DNA from: Campylobacterota bacterium
GTDB taxonomy: Bacteria; Campylobacterota; Campylobacteria; Campylobacterales; Sulfurospirillaceae
Assembly (NCBI GenBank): GCA_009930355.1
Contig: RZYK01000058.1
Coordinates: 1-10,479 of the forward strand
Direction: 5' to 3'
DNA length: 10,479 bases
The translations under genes were made by a program, and so were the position numbers. Positions within the stretch are counted from its first letter, which is position 1, and each line of letters begins with the position of its first letter. Below are positions 1-5,674 of this stretch, piece after piece. The notes beneath the pieces are model-generated. The model saw only the letters and a list, made by a program, of their open reading frames with translations, was not told the DNA's origin and did not search any database.

Positions 1-126
1 ATGGATATGGGAAGTTATAGAGGTCTTAGACATAGAAAAGGCTTGCCAGTTCGTGGTCAAAAAACAAAAACGAATGCGCGTACTCGAAAAGGTAAAAAAC
101 GCACCGTTGGCGCAAAAGCTAAATAA
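1..126 (+). CDS. rpsM: 30S ribosomal protein S13 (uS13), C-terminal part
   Basis: The open frame from base 1 to the TAA at 124-126 encodes the last 41 residues of S13. The signature is the RGLRHRKGLPVRGQ stretch followed by the very basic tail (KTNARTRKGKK...). S13 sits in the head of the small subunit; its basic tail reaches towards the P-site tRNA, and the protein also contacts the large subunit. The family is about 120 residues long, so roughly two thirds of the gene lies upstream of the window. The ATG at base 1 is an internal methionine, not the start. The gene is followed after 21 nt by rpsK, the standard order in the bacterial alpha operon. Confidence 0.96.
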   Translation: MDMGSYRGLRHRKGLPVRGQKTKTNARTRKGKKRTVGAKAK

Positions 127-147
127 CGAAGTCTCAAAGGGAAACAG

Positions 148-540
148 ATGGCAAAAAGAAAAGTAGTACGTAAAAAAGTTGTTAAGAAAAATATTGCAAA
201 GGGTATCATTTATATCTCTGCAACATTTAATAACACTGTCGTAACTGTAACTGATGAGATGGGAAATGTTATTGCTTGGAGTAGCGCAGGCAGTTTGGGC
301 TTCAAAGGGAGTAAAAAATCAACTCCTTATGCTGCACAGCAAGCTGTAGAAGATGCACTTACAAAAGCAAAAGAACATGGTCTCAAAGAAATCGGTATTA
401 AAGTTCAAGGACCTGGCAGTGGTCGTGAAACAGCAGTAAAAAGTGCTGGTACAACAGAAGGTATTAAAGTCTCTTTCTTAAAAGACATTACCCCTCTACC
501 ACACAATGGTTGTAGACCTCCAAAAAGAAGAAGAGTATAA
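148..540 (+). CDS. rpsK: 30S ribosomal protein S11 (uS11)
   Basis: This 130-residue protein has the full normal length of S11, a platform protein of the small subunit that helps form the mRNA exit region with 16S rRNA. Visible family signatures are the ATFNNTVVT strand near residues 25-33, the GSGRE loop near 90-94 and the C-terminal PHNGCRPPKRRRV. The Asn120-Gly121 pair corresponds to the E. coli S11 Asn-Gly site known to carry isoaspartate; whether it is modified here cannot be seen from DNA. The start is supported by AAAGGG about 6 nt upstream. The gene lies between rpsM and rpsD and is co-transcribed with them by layout. Confidence 0.98.
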   Translation: MAKRKVVRKKVVKKNIAKGIIYISATFNNTVVTVTDEMGNVIAWSSAGSLGFKGSKKSTPYAAQQAVEDALTKAKEHGLKEIGIKVQGPGSGRETAVKSAGTTEGIKVSFLKDITPLPHNGCRPPKRRRV

Positions 541-616
541 TTCTAGTATTTTAGAAATTACTTTTTAAAAGAAACAGAATAAATTTTTTCGTTTATGCAA
601 TAGATTAGGAGAAAAA

Positions 617-1243
617 ATGGCAAGATATAGAGGACCAGTCGAAAAGCTTGAAAGAAGACTTGGTGTCAGCTTAGCCCTTAAAGGTGAGCGCAGACTTGCT
701 GGTAAAAGCGCATTAGATAAGCGACCATATGCACCAGGTCAACATGGACAAAGAAGAGCAAAAATTAGTGAGTATGGACTTCAATTAAGAGAGAAGCAGA
801 AAGCTAGATTTATGTATGGAGTTTCTGAAAAACAATTCAGACGTATTTTTGACGAAGCAGCAAGAAAAGAAGGCAATACAGGTGTCAACTTAGTGCTTCT
901 TATCGAAAGAAGACTTGATAATGTTGTCTATCGAATGGGTTTTGCTACAACAAGAAGATTTGCTCGTCAGTTAGTCACGCATGGTCATATATTAGTGAAT
1001 GGTAGTAAAGTTGATATTCCTTCCTATATTGTACGTGCAGGTGATAAAGTTGAGGTTTGTGAAAAATCTAAAAATAATCCTCAAGTTAAAAGAGCACTAG
1101 AGTTAACACAACAAACTGGTATAGCTCCATGGGTTGATGTTGAAAGAGAAAAAGCAATGGGTATTTTTACACGAATCCCAGAGAGAGAAGAAGTAGTTAT
1201 TCCGGTTGAAGAAAGATTAATCGTTGAGCTATACTCTAAATAA
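617..1243 (+). CDS. rpsD: 30S ribosomal protein S4 (uS4)
   Basis: This 208-residue protein matches S4, a primary 16S rRNA-binding assembly protein. The N-terminal region carries the conserved PYAPGQHGQ segment (residues 38-46). The S4 RNA-binding domain spans roughly residues 97-148, from ERRLDN through the HGHILVNG turn. The N-terminal zinc-binding cysteines found in some bacterial S4 proteins are absent, so this is the cysteine-free form; the only cysteine is Cys148. A good ribosome-binding site (TTAGGAG, about 6 nt before the ATG) fixes the start. The 76-nt gap after rpsK is the largest within the ribosomal block. In E. coli, S4 represses translation of this operon; no such target could be identified here by eye. 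Confidence 0.98.
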   Translation: MARYRGPVEKLERRLGVSLALKGERRLAGKSALDKRPYAPGQHGQRRAKISEYGLQLREKQKARFMYGVSEKQFRRIFDEAARKEGNTGVNLVLLIERRLDNVVYRMGFATTRRFARQLVTHGHILVNGSKVDIPSYIVRAGDKVEVCEKSKNNPQVKRALELTQQTGIAPWVDVEREKAMGIFTRIPEREEVVIPVEERLIVELYSK

Positions 1244-1258
1244 TTAAGTAGGTAGCAT

Positions 1259-2272
1259 ATGAAAAAAATCAATACATCAGCTTACATGCCAACTGAGATT
1301 GAGGTCGAAAATATTTCAGCAAATAAGGTTCAAATTAGTGCATATCCATTTGAATCTGGTTTTGCTGTAACATTGGCCCATCCTTTACGAAGACTTCTTT
1401 TAAGTAGTACTGTAGGATCGGCACCGACGGCTGTAAAAATTGAGGGCGTAACCCATGAATTTGATAGCATGCGTGGTATGCTTGAAGATGTTGCTCTTTT
1501 TATTATTAATCTTAAAAATATTCGCTTTAAAATTAAAGGCGATGAGAAACGTATAGAAGTGAATTACTCTTTTTCTGGACCACGGGAAATCAAAGGAAGT
1601 GATCTTGCTAATGCACATGTTGAAATTGTTACACCAGATACTTATTTGGCAACAATCAATGAAGATGCAGAGCTTAATTTTTCTTTGATTCTTGAAAAAG
1701 GAATTGGTTATGTTCCAAGTGAAAATACACGAGATTTAGTGGGTGATGATTATATTGCACTCGATGCTTTTTTTACTCCTGTAAAAAGAGCTGTTTATGA
1801 TATAGAGAATGTTTTAGTTGAAGATAATCCAAATTATGAAAAAATTGTTTTTACAATTGAAACAGATGGACTTGTCTCCCCAATTGAGGCGTTTAAAAAT
1901 TCTCTTGAGGCTATGTATTCTCAGATGTCAGTATTTAATGGTATCTTAGATATAGCCGTTGTTCCAAAGAGTGAAAGTTCTAATGAAGATGTTGAACTTG
2001 GAAAACTACTACAAAGTGTTGAGGAGTTAAATCTCAGTGCACGTAGTTTTAATTGTTTAGATAGAGCAGAGGTTAAGTATATTGGTGAACTTTCTCTTAT
2101 GAGTGAAACAGAGTTGAAAGACCTTAAAAATCTAGGCAAAAAATCGTTAGAAGAGATCAGACAAGTCATGGAAGAGAGTGGTTATCCAGTAGGATATAAC
2201 TTTTCTGAAGAGACAGCAAGTTTGCTCAAGAAAAAAATTGAAGATTTAAAATCTGAAGCCAACGAGGGTTAA
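1259..2272 (+). CDS. rpoA: DNA-directed RNA polymerase subunit alpha
   Basis: The 337-residue protein is the alpha subunit, which dimerises to nucleate RNA polymerase assembly and whose C-terminal domain touches UP elements and activators. The N-terminal domain (about residues 1-235) shows the HPLRRLLLSSTVG assembly helix (41-53), the HEFDSMRGMLEDV segment (66-78) and KGIGYVPS (147-154). A flexible linker near 236-247 leads to the C-terminal domain (about 248-312). That domain keeps the DNA-contact residues: Arg262, Asn265 and Cys266 in SARSFNCL, and the NLGKKS turn at 291-296, equivalent to E. coli Arg265, Asn268 and Cys269. The start ATG lies 15 nt after rpsD with only a weak Shine-Dalgarno (GTAGGTAG), so coupling to rpsD translation is likely. 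Confidence 0.98.
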   Translation: MKKINTSAYMPTEIEVENISANKVQISAYPFESGFAVTLAHPLRRLLLSSTVGSAPTAVKIEGVTHEFDSMRGMLEDVALFIINLKNIRFKIKGDEKRIEVNYSFSGPREIKGSDLANAHVEIVTPDTYLATINEDAELNFSLILEKGIGYVPSENTRDLVGDDYIALDAFFTPVKRAVYDIENVLVEDNPNYEKIVFTIETDGLVSPIEAFKNSLEAMYSQMSVFNGILDIAVVPKSESSNEDVELGKLLQSVEELNLSARSFNCLDRAEVKYIGELSLMSETELKDLKNLGKKSLEEIRQVMEESGYPVGYNFSEETASLLKKKIEDLKSEANEG

Positions 2273-2275
2273 TTT

Positions 2276-2626
2276 ATGAGACATAAGCATGGATATAGAA
2301 AGCTTGGTCGTACTTCATCACACAGAGCAGCGTTGTTGAAGAACTTGGCTATAGCTGTTATTAAATATGAGAAAATCGAGACAACACTTCCTAAAGCTAA
2401 AGAGCTTAGAGGATATGTTGAAAAATTGATTACAAAAGCTGGAGTTGGTGGTGATCATGCCCATAAAACAGTTTTTGCGGCACTTCAAGATAAAGAGTGT
2501 ACCAAAAAACTTGTGAATGAAATTGCCCCTAAATATGTTGAAAGAAACGGTGGTTACACACGTATTATTAAAACACGTATTCGAAAAGGCGATGCTGCGC
2601 CAATGGCGTTTTTAGAGCTCGTTTAA
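2276..2626 (+). CDS. rplQ: 50S ribosomal protein L17 (bL17)
   Basis: The 116-residue protein is a full-length L17, a large-subunit protein located near the polypeptide exit region. It opens with the diagnostic MRHKHGYRKLGRTSSHRAAL and continues with a conserved helix that includes TTLPKAKELRGYVEKLIT. It ends with KGDAAPMAFLELV, as usual for the family. The ATG is 3 nt after the rpoA stop, and its ribosome-binding site (GAGGG, 2264-2268) lies in the last rpoA codons, so translation of the two is probably coupled. It is the last gene of the ribosomal/alpha operon; a strong terminator follows 7 nt after the stop codon. Confidence 0.98.
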   Translation: MRHKHGYRKLGRTSSHRAALLKNLAIAVIKYEKIETTLPKAKELRGYVEKLITKAGVGGDHAHKTVFAALQDKECTKKLVNEIAPKYVERNGGYTRIIKTRIRKGDAAPMAFLELV

Positions 2627-2633
2627 TTCTTTG

Positions 2634-2664
2634 ATTTGGGAACTTTATGTTCCCAAATTTTCTT
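2634..2664 (+). terminator. rho-independent terminator of the rpsM-rplQ operon
   Basis: A perfect 10-bp stem (ATTTGGGAAC at 2634-2643 with GTTCCCAAAT at 2649-2658) encloses a 5-nt loop, TTTAT. It is followed directly by the T-rich stretch TTTCTT. It sits just after the rplQ stop and separates the ribosomal cluster from the nifU-like gene. The reverse strand has a short run of T on the other side only after a few bases, so it is best read as a rightward terminator. Confidence 0.9.
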
Positions 2665-2676
2665 AAAAATTAAAAT

Positions 2677-2700
2677 TTTTTTTACTTCTTTTTTTACTTC
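2677..2700 (+). repeat. 12-bp T-rich tandem duplication
   Basis: Two head-to-tail copies of TTTTTTTACTTC occur at 2677-2688 and 2689-2700, followed by the partial continuation TTTCCTC. The block lies between the rplQ terminator and the putative promoter of the next gene. T-rich tracts repeated at roughly helical spacing upstream of the -10 box are typical of sigma-70 promoters in Campylobacterota, so this may be an upstream promoter element. That role is inferred. Confidence 0.75.
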
Positions 2701-2737
2701 TTTCCTCTTAAATTAAGTCACTTTTAACGCAAACTAT

Positions 2738-2746
2738 TGTTAAATT
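2738..2746 (+). promoter_or_regulatory. candidate extended -10 promoter for the nifU-like to gph unit
   Basis: TG-T-TAAATT (TG at 2738-2739, hexamer 2741-2746) resembles an extended -10 element and lies 24 nt before the start codon of the nifU-like gene. No convincing -35 box is present, which is usual in Campylobacterota; the T-rich tandem repeat sits upstream instead. A promoter somewhere in this 106-nt gap is expected because a strong terminator precedes it. The exact position is a guess from motif reading. Confidence 0.45.
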
Positions 2747-2770
2747 AGCTACTTTGCTATAGGAGAATAT

Positions 2771-3052
2771 ATGATACCATTTAGTGACGAAGAGCTACTT
2801 CCTGCTGTTGAAAAATCACTTGAGAAAATTAAACCAATGTTAGCGTTAGATGGTGGTGGATTGACATTGCTTGGAATAAAAAACGGCCATGTTTTTGTTC
2901 AATTACAAGGTGCTTGTCAAGGATGTGCATCGAGTGGCCAAACTTTAAAATATGGGGTAGAGCGTCAATTAAGAATTGATATTCATCCCGAGCTTGAGGT
3001 TGTAAATATTTTACCCGGAATGGAAGACGAGTTTGAATCATTTGGAGAGTAA
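2771..3052 (+). CDS. NifU-like Fe-S cluster scaffold/carrier protein (Nfu domain)
   Basis: This 93-residue protein consists of essentially one Nfu (NifU C-terminal) domain, which holds or transfers Fe-S clusters to cytoplasmic apoproteins. The domain signature is clear: the LALDGGG loop (residues 24-30) and the cluster-ligand motif GACQGCASS, whose Cys49 and Cys52 form the CxxC pair. There is no N-terminal IscU-like or degenerate A-type domain, so this is a stand-alone Nfu protein, shorter than E. coli NfuA. The start is supported by AGGAG about 6 nt upstream (ATAGGAGAATAT-ATG). The stop codon overlaps the start of the next gene by one base (TAATG), implying translational coupling. It is the first gene of the second transcription unit. 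Confidence 0.93.
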   Translation: MIPFSDEELLPAVEKSLEKIKPMLALDGGGLTLLGIKNGHVFVQLQGACQGCASSGQTLKYGVERQLRIDIHPELEVVNILPGMEDEFESFGE

Positions 3053-3615
3053 TGAACGAGTATATAAAAAAAGGTATTGAAAAATTTTATGAAAAAAACT
3101 TTAGGGAGGCGATGTTTCAGTTTTCATTAGCATTAAGTGAGCAGCCAGATGCAAAAGAAGCACGGATTGGTGCTATTTTATCTGATATGGCTATGCATAA
3201 TGAAGAACAAGCGGTAGCTCTTTTTGAGTATTATCTGTTTACAAAAGAACATGGTTCTGAAGATATTGAAGAAGCCATTGAAGAGATTATCAATTCAGTT
3301 GAAAAAAATAGTGAAAAAATCGCACATTTATTTAAGCAAGGTGATTTAGAAAGCCGTATTAATGCAGAAAATGGTATTAAATATGAAGATTTTTTGACAC
3401 TTATTGAATCTCGTGGGAGTTTCAAAGAAGCTTTTGAAGATATTATGTTTTCAACAAAGGTTATTATTTCCAAAAAAGAAGATTTCGTTGATTTTTTAAG
3501 CAAGTTAATCGAAAATGGTTTTAGAGAAATGTCATTAAATTATCTTGAAAGTGCTGTTACACTTTTTCCTAATGATGAACAGCTTTTATCACTCATCAAA
3601 AAAGTACAAAAATAG
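3052..3615 (+). CDS. uncharacterised TPR-like helical protein
   Basis: The 187-residue product has no signal peptide or membrane segment and is acidic and helical, so it is probably cytoplasmic. Residues about 5-36 fit a tetratricopeptide repeat, with GIEKFYEKNFREAMFQFSLA followed by a Pro near the end. A second degenerate repeat covers about 37-62, and residues about 151-186 look like a further repeat ending in LFPNDEQ. The middle section (about 95-150), including the IESRGSFKEAFEDIMFSTKV segment, is not repeat-like. The start overlaps the nifU-like stop (TAATG), with GGAG 4 nt upstream. A hypothetical gene occupies this slot in Campylobacter as I recall it. TPR proteins are usually protein-interaction adaptors; a link to Fe-S assembly or to MurE is suggested only by position. 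Its function is unknown. Confidence 0.85.
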   Translation: MNEYIKKGIEKFYEKNFREAMFQFSLALSEQPDAKEARIGAILSDMAMHNEEQAVALFEYYLFTKEHGSEDIEEAIEEIINSVEKNSEKIAHLFKQGDLESRINAENGIKYEDFLTLIESRGSFKEAFEDIMFSTKVIISKKEDFVDFLSKLIENGFREMSLNYLESAVTLFPNDEQLLSLIKKVQK

Positions 3616-3626
3616 GGAGTTAGCCC

Positions 3627-4940
3627 TTGAAAATAGAGCTTCAAAATTGTGATCCGTTTTTACATGTAACGGATAATTCTAGTGAATGTGATGCAAACAC
3701 TCTTTTTCTCTTAACAGATCAAAATGCATCTTATGAAAAAAGTGCTCATGAAAAAGGATGTAGAAAGGTTATCACTGCTAAAGAGTGTTTAACCCTTTTA
3801 GGTATTGAGGGAAAGATTAAAATTGTTGGTATTACGGGTACTAACGGTAAAACAACTACAGCTGCGGCTATTTATTCCATCTTACTTGATTTAGGAAAAA
3901 AAGTAGGGTTGCAAGGAACACGTGGTTGTTTTATTAATGACGTGCGTATTGAAGAAAAGAGTTTAACGACTCCTCCTATTTTGCAAACGATTAAAAATTT
4001 AAAAATGGCAGTAGCGCAAGGATGTGAATATTTTGTGATGGAAGTGAGCTCTCATGCGATTGCTCAAAATCGTATTGATGGACTCTCTTTTGTACTCAAG
4101 ATTTTAACCAATGTTACGCAAGATCATTTAGATTTTCACAAAAGTATTGATGAATATATCGCGGTAAAAAGCCACTTTTTTGAAGATGAAAGTTTAAAAC
4201 TTATTAATAAAGATGAGCGTAATATTCGTTTTAATCGCACCAATGCTATGAGTTATGGTATTGAACATCCCGCTACCTATAAAATTTTAGCCTATTCATT
4301 GAACGAAGGAATAAGCGCTGCTGTCTCAAAGATTGAAAACGTGTATGAATTTGAATCATCCATGCATGGTTTTTTTAATCTTTATAACCTTTTAGCTGCA
4401 ATTAGTGCTGTGGATATGTTGGGTGTTGCAAGCATGGATGAGATTTGTGGGACAGTTTCGCATTTTGGTGGTGTGGAGGGGCGTATGCAAGTTATTTCAC
4501 AAGAGCCTCTCGTGATTGTTGATTTTGCGCATACCCCTGATGGGATGGAAAAAGTTTTAGAGAGTATCAAAGAACGTGATATTATTGTTGTTTTTGGTGC
4601 GGGGGGTGATAGGGATCGAACGAAGCGCCCTAAAATGGGAGCTATGGCTGAACGTTACGCTAAAAAAATTATCGTAACGAGTGATAACCCTCGATCAGAA
4701 GAACCTCAGTCTATTATTGATGAGATCTTAAGCGGTATGCAACGCAAAGAATCTTTACATGTAAAGATAGATCGCTATGAAGCTATTGAGCAAGCGCTTT
4801 TAATGCAAGAAAGCAACGATGTGATACTGATCCTTGGTAAAGGGGATGAAACCTATCAGGAGATTGCAGGCGTAAAATATCCTTTTGATGATAGAGTAGT
4901 TGTGCGTGAAATACTTGCACGATGGGCTAAGCAAAAATAG
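3627..4940 (+). CDS. murE: UDP-N-acetylmuramoyl-L-alanyl-D-glutamate--2,6-diaminopimelate ligase
   Basis: MurE adds meso-diaminopimelate to UDP-MurNAc-L-Ala-D-Glu in the cytoplasmic stage of peptidoglycan synthesis, using ATP. Visible motifs are the P-loop GTNGKTT (residues 71-77), LTTPP (113-117) for the nucleotide substrate, EVSSHA (139-144) and DHLDFH (166-171). Further on are the lysine expected to be carbamylated in YIAVK (Lys181), FGAGGDRDRTKRP (323-335), DNPR (353-356) and GKGDE (404-408). DNPR is the signature of the diaminopimelate-specific rather than lysine-specific enzymes. The start is TTG, chosen because GGGAG lies 7 nt upstream and the N-terminal domain begins properly from there. 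At 437 residues it is shorter than the E. coli enzyme, mostly through a compact UDP-binding domain before the P-loop. It carries two TTACATGTAA palindromes. Confidence 0.96.
   Translation: MKIELQNCDPFLHVTDNSSECDANTLFLLTDQNASYEKSAHEKGCRKVITAKECLTLLGIEGKIKIVGITGTNGKTTTAAAIYSILLDLGKKVGLQGTRGCFINDVRIEEKSLTTPPILQTIKNLKMAVAQGCEYFVMEVSSHAIAQNRIDGLSFVLKILTNVTQDHLDFHKSIDEYIAVKSHFFEDESLKLINKDERNIRFNRTNAMSYGIEHPATYKILAYSLNEGISAAVSKIENVYEFESSMHGFFNLYNLLAAISAVDMLGVASMDEICGTVSHFGGVEGRMQVISQEPLVIVDFAHTPDGMEKVLESIKERDIIVVFGAGGDRDRTKRPKMGAMAERYAKKIIVTSDNPRSEEPQSIIDEILSGMQRKESLHVKIDRYEAIEQALLMQESNDVILILGKGDETYQEIAGVKYPFDDRVVVREILARWAKQK
3660..3669. repeat. TTACATGTAA palindrome, copy 1 (in murE)
   Basis: Exact 10-bp palindrome inside murE, read in frame as Leu12-His13-Val14. 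It belongs to a set of five exact copies and one near-copy in this window. Confidence 0.8.
4751..4768. repeat. TTACATGTAA palindrome, copy 2, extended to 18 bp (in murE)
   Basis: The core TTACATGTAA (4755-4764) is flanked symmetrically, giving the perfect 18-bp palindrome ATCTTTACATGTAAAGAT. In murE it reads as Leu377-His378-Val379 within SLHVK. Confidence 0.85.
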
Positions 4941-4982
4941 GATAAAATAAAAAAATTTCTTAACTTTATGAGGTAACAAGCG

Positions 4983-5348
4983 ATGACGCTGGAGATGTTA
5001 TACAGTAAAATTCACAGAGCCACGGTTACGGATGCGAATTTAAACTATGTTGGATCTATTACGATTGATAAAGAGCTAATAGAGGCTTCCCATTTAAAAG
5101 TGGGTCAAAAAGTAGAAGTGGTGAATATTAATAATGGTGAACGCTTTACGACCTATGTTATTGAGGGAAAAGCAGGAGCAAGAGATATTTGTCTCAATGG
5201 CGCTGCGGCTAGAAAAGCGCATATTGGGGATAAAATTATTATTATTGCGTATGCCCATTTGAATGAAGATGAAATAAAAACATTTAAACCAACTGTTCTT
5301 TTGGTTGATGAAAGCAATGCTATGGTTGAAGTAAGAGATTATATCTGA
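4983..5348 (+). CDS. panD: aspartate 1-decarboxylase precursor (pyruvoyl enzyme)
   Basis: PanD decarboxylates L-aspartate to beta-alanine for pantothenate and coenzyme A synthesis. It is made as a proenzyme that cuts itself between Gly24 and Ser25, the serine becoming the pyruvoyl cofactor. The cleavage site is visible in NYVGSITID, with Lys9 in SKIHRATVT, Arg55 and Tyr59 in the active-site strand, and the NGAAAR loop near residues 72-77. The chosen ATG puts Ser25 at the same number as in E. coli and has GAGG 9 nt upstream; the next ATG (4995) has its GGAG immediately adjacent and is unlikely. The length of 121 residues is normal. The 42-nt gap after murE is the largest in this unit and includes GATAAAAT, which might act as a weak internal promoter. 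The stop overlaps the next start (TGATG). Confidence 0.96.
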   Translation: MTLEMLYSKIHRATVTDANLNYVGSITIDKELIEASHLKVGQKVEVVNINNGERFTTYVIEGKAGARDICLNGAAARKAHIGDKIIIIAYAHLNEDEIKTFKPTVLLVDESNAMVEVRDYI

Positions 5349-5665
5349 TGTTTGAAAATTTTGATTTGTCAAAAATGGGTGCAATGCTTGAAGAGGCACA
5401 AAAAGAAGCGCAAAAGATGCAAGAAGAGGCAAGCACGAAAGAGTTTACAGCCAAAAGCGGTGGTGGGCTTGTCAGTGTGAGTATGAATGGCAATGGTGAA
5501 ATGATTGATATTACTATTGATAATTCATTGCTTGATGATAAAGAGTCTTTACAAATTCTTCTTATTAGTGCAACGAATGATGTTATAAAAATGGTAGAGG
5601 ATAATAAAAAACTGGCAACAAACCAAATGCTTTCTCGTTTTGGAGGCTTTGGCATAAAGCCATAA
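5348..5665 (+). CDS. YbaB/EbfC-family nucleoid-associated DNA-binding protein
   Basis: This 105-residue protein fits the YbaB/EbfC family, small dimeric DNA-binding proteins associated with the nucleoid. An N-terminal helix rich in Gln, Glu and Lys (about residues 8-33, MGAMLEEAQKEAQKMQEEA) leads to the family hallmark SGGGLVSVSMNGNGE (37-51), a TIDNSLLDD turn and a C-terminal helix. In many bacteria the gene sits between dnaX and recR; here it follows panD, overlapping it by one base (TGATG), with no strong Shine-Dalgarno. Translational coupling to panD is therefore likely. As I recall, panD and ybaB are also neighbours in Helicobacter pylori, which would make the pairing old within the phylum. 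Confidence 0.93.
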   Translation: MFENFDLSKMGAMLEEAQKEAQKMQEEASTKEFTAKSGGGLVSVSMNGNGEMIDITIDNSLLDDKESLQILLISATNDVIKMVEDNKKLATNQMLSRFGGFGIKP

Positions 5666-5674
5666 GGAGCGTGA

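Noticed and set aside
541..556. Short inverted repeat TTCTA...TAGAA just after rpsK, possible attenuator
   Set aside because: Only five pairs with an AT-only loop and a T run that does not follow directly; too weak to call a terminator.
1615..1620. ACATGT in rpoA as a further member of the palindrome set
   Set aside because: The surrounding bases are GCACATGTTG, lacking the TTA/TAA arms, so only the six-base core is shared, which can be expected by chance.
4995..4997. Internal ATG of panD as the true start
   Set aside because: Its GGAG is immediately adjacent with no spacing, and using the ATG at 4983 gives the family-standard position of the cleavage serine (25).
5671..5673. GTG at 5671 as start of the PDZ gene
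   Set aside because: It is out of frame with the signal peptide; the in-frame GTG at 5675 has AAGGAG 5 nt upstream.
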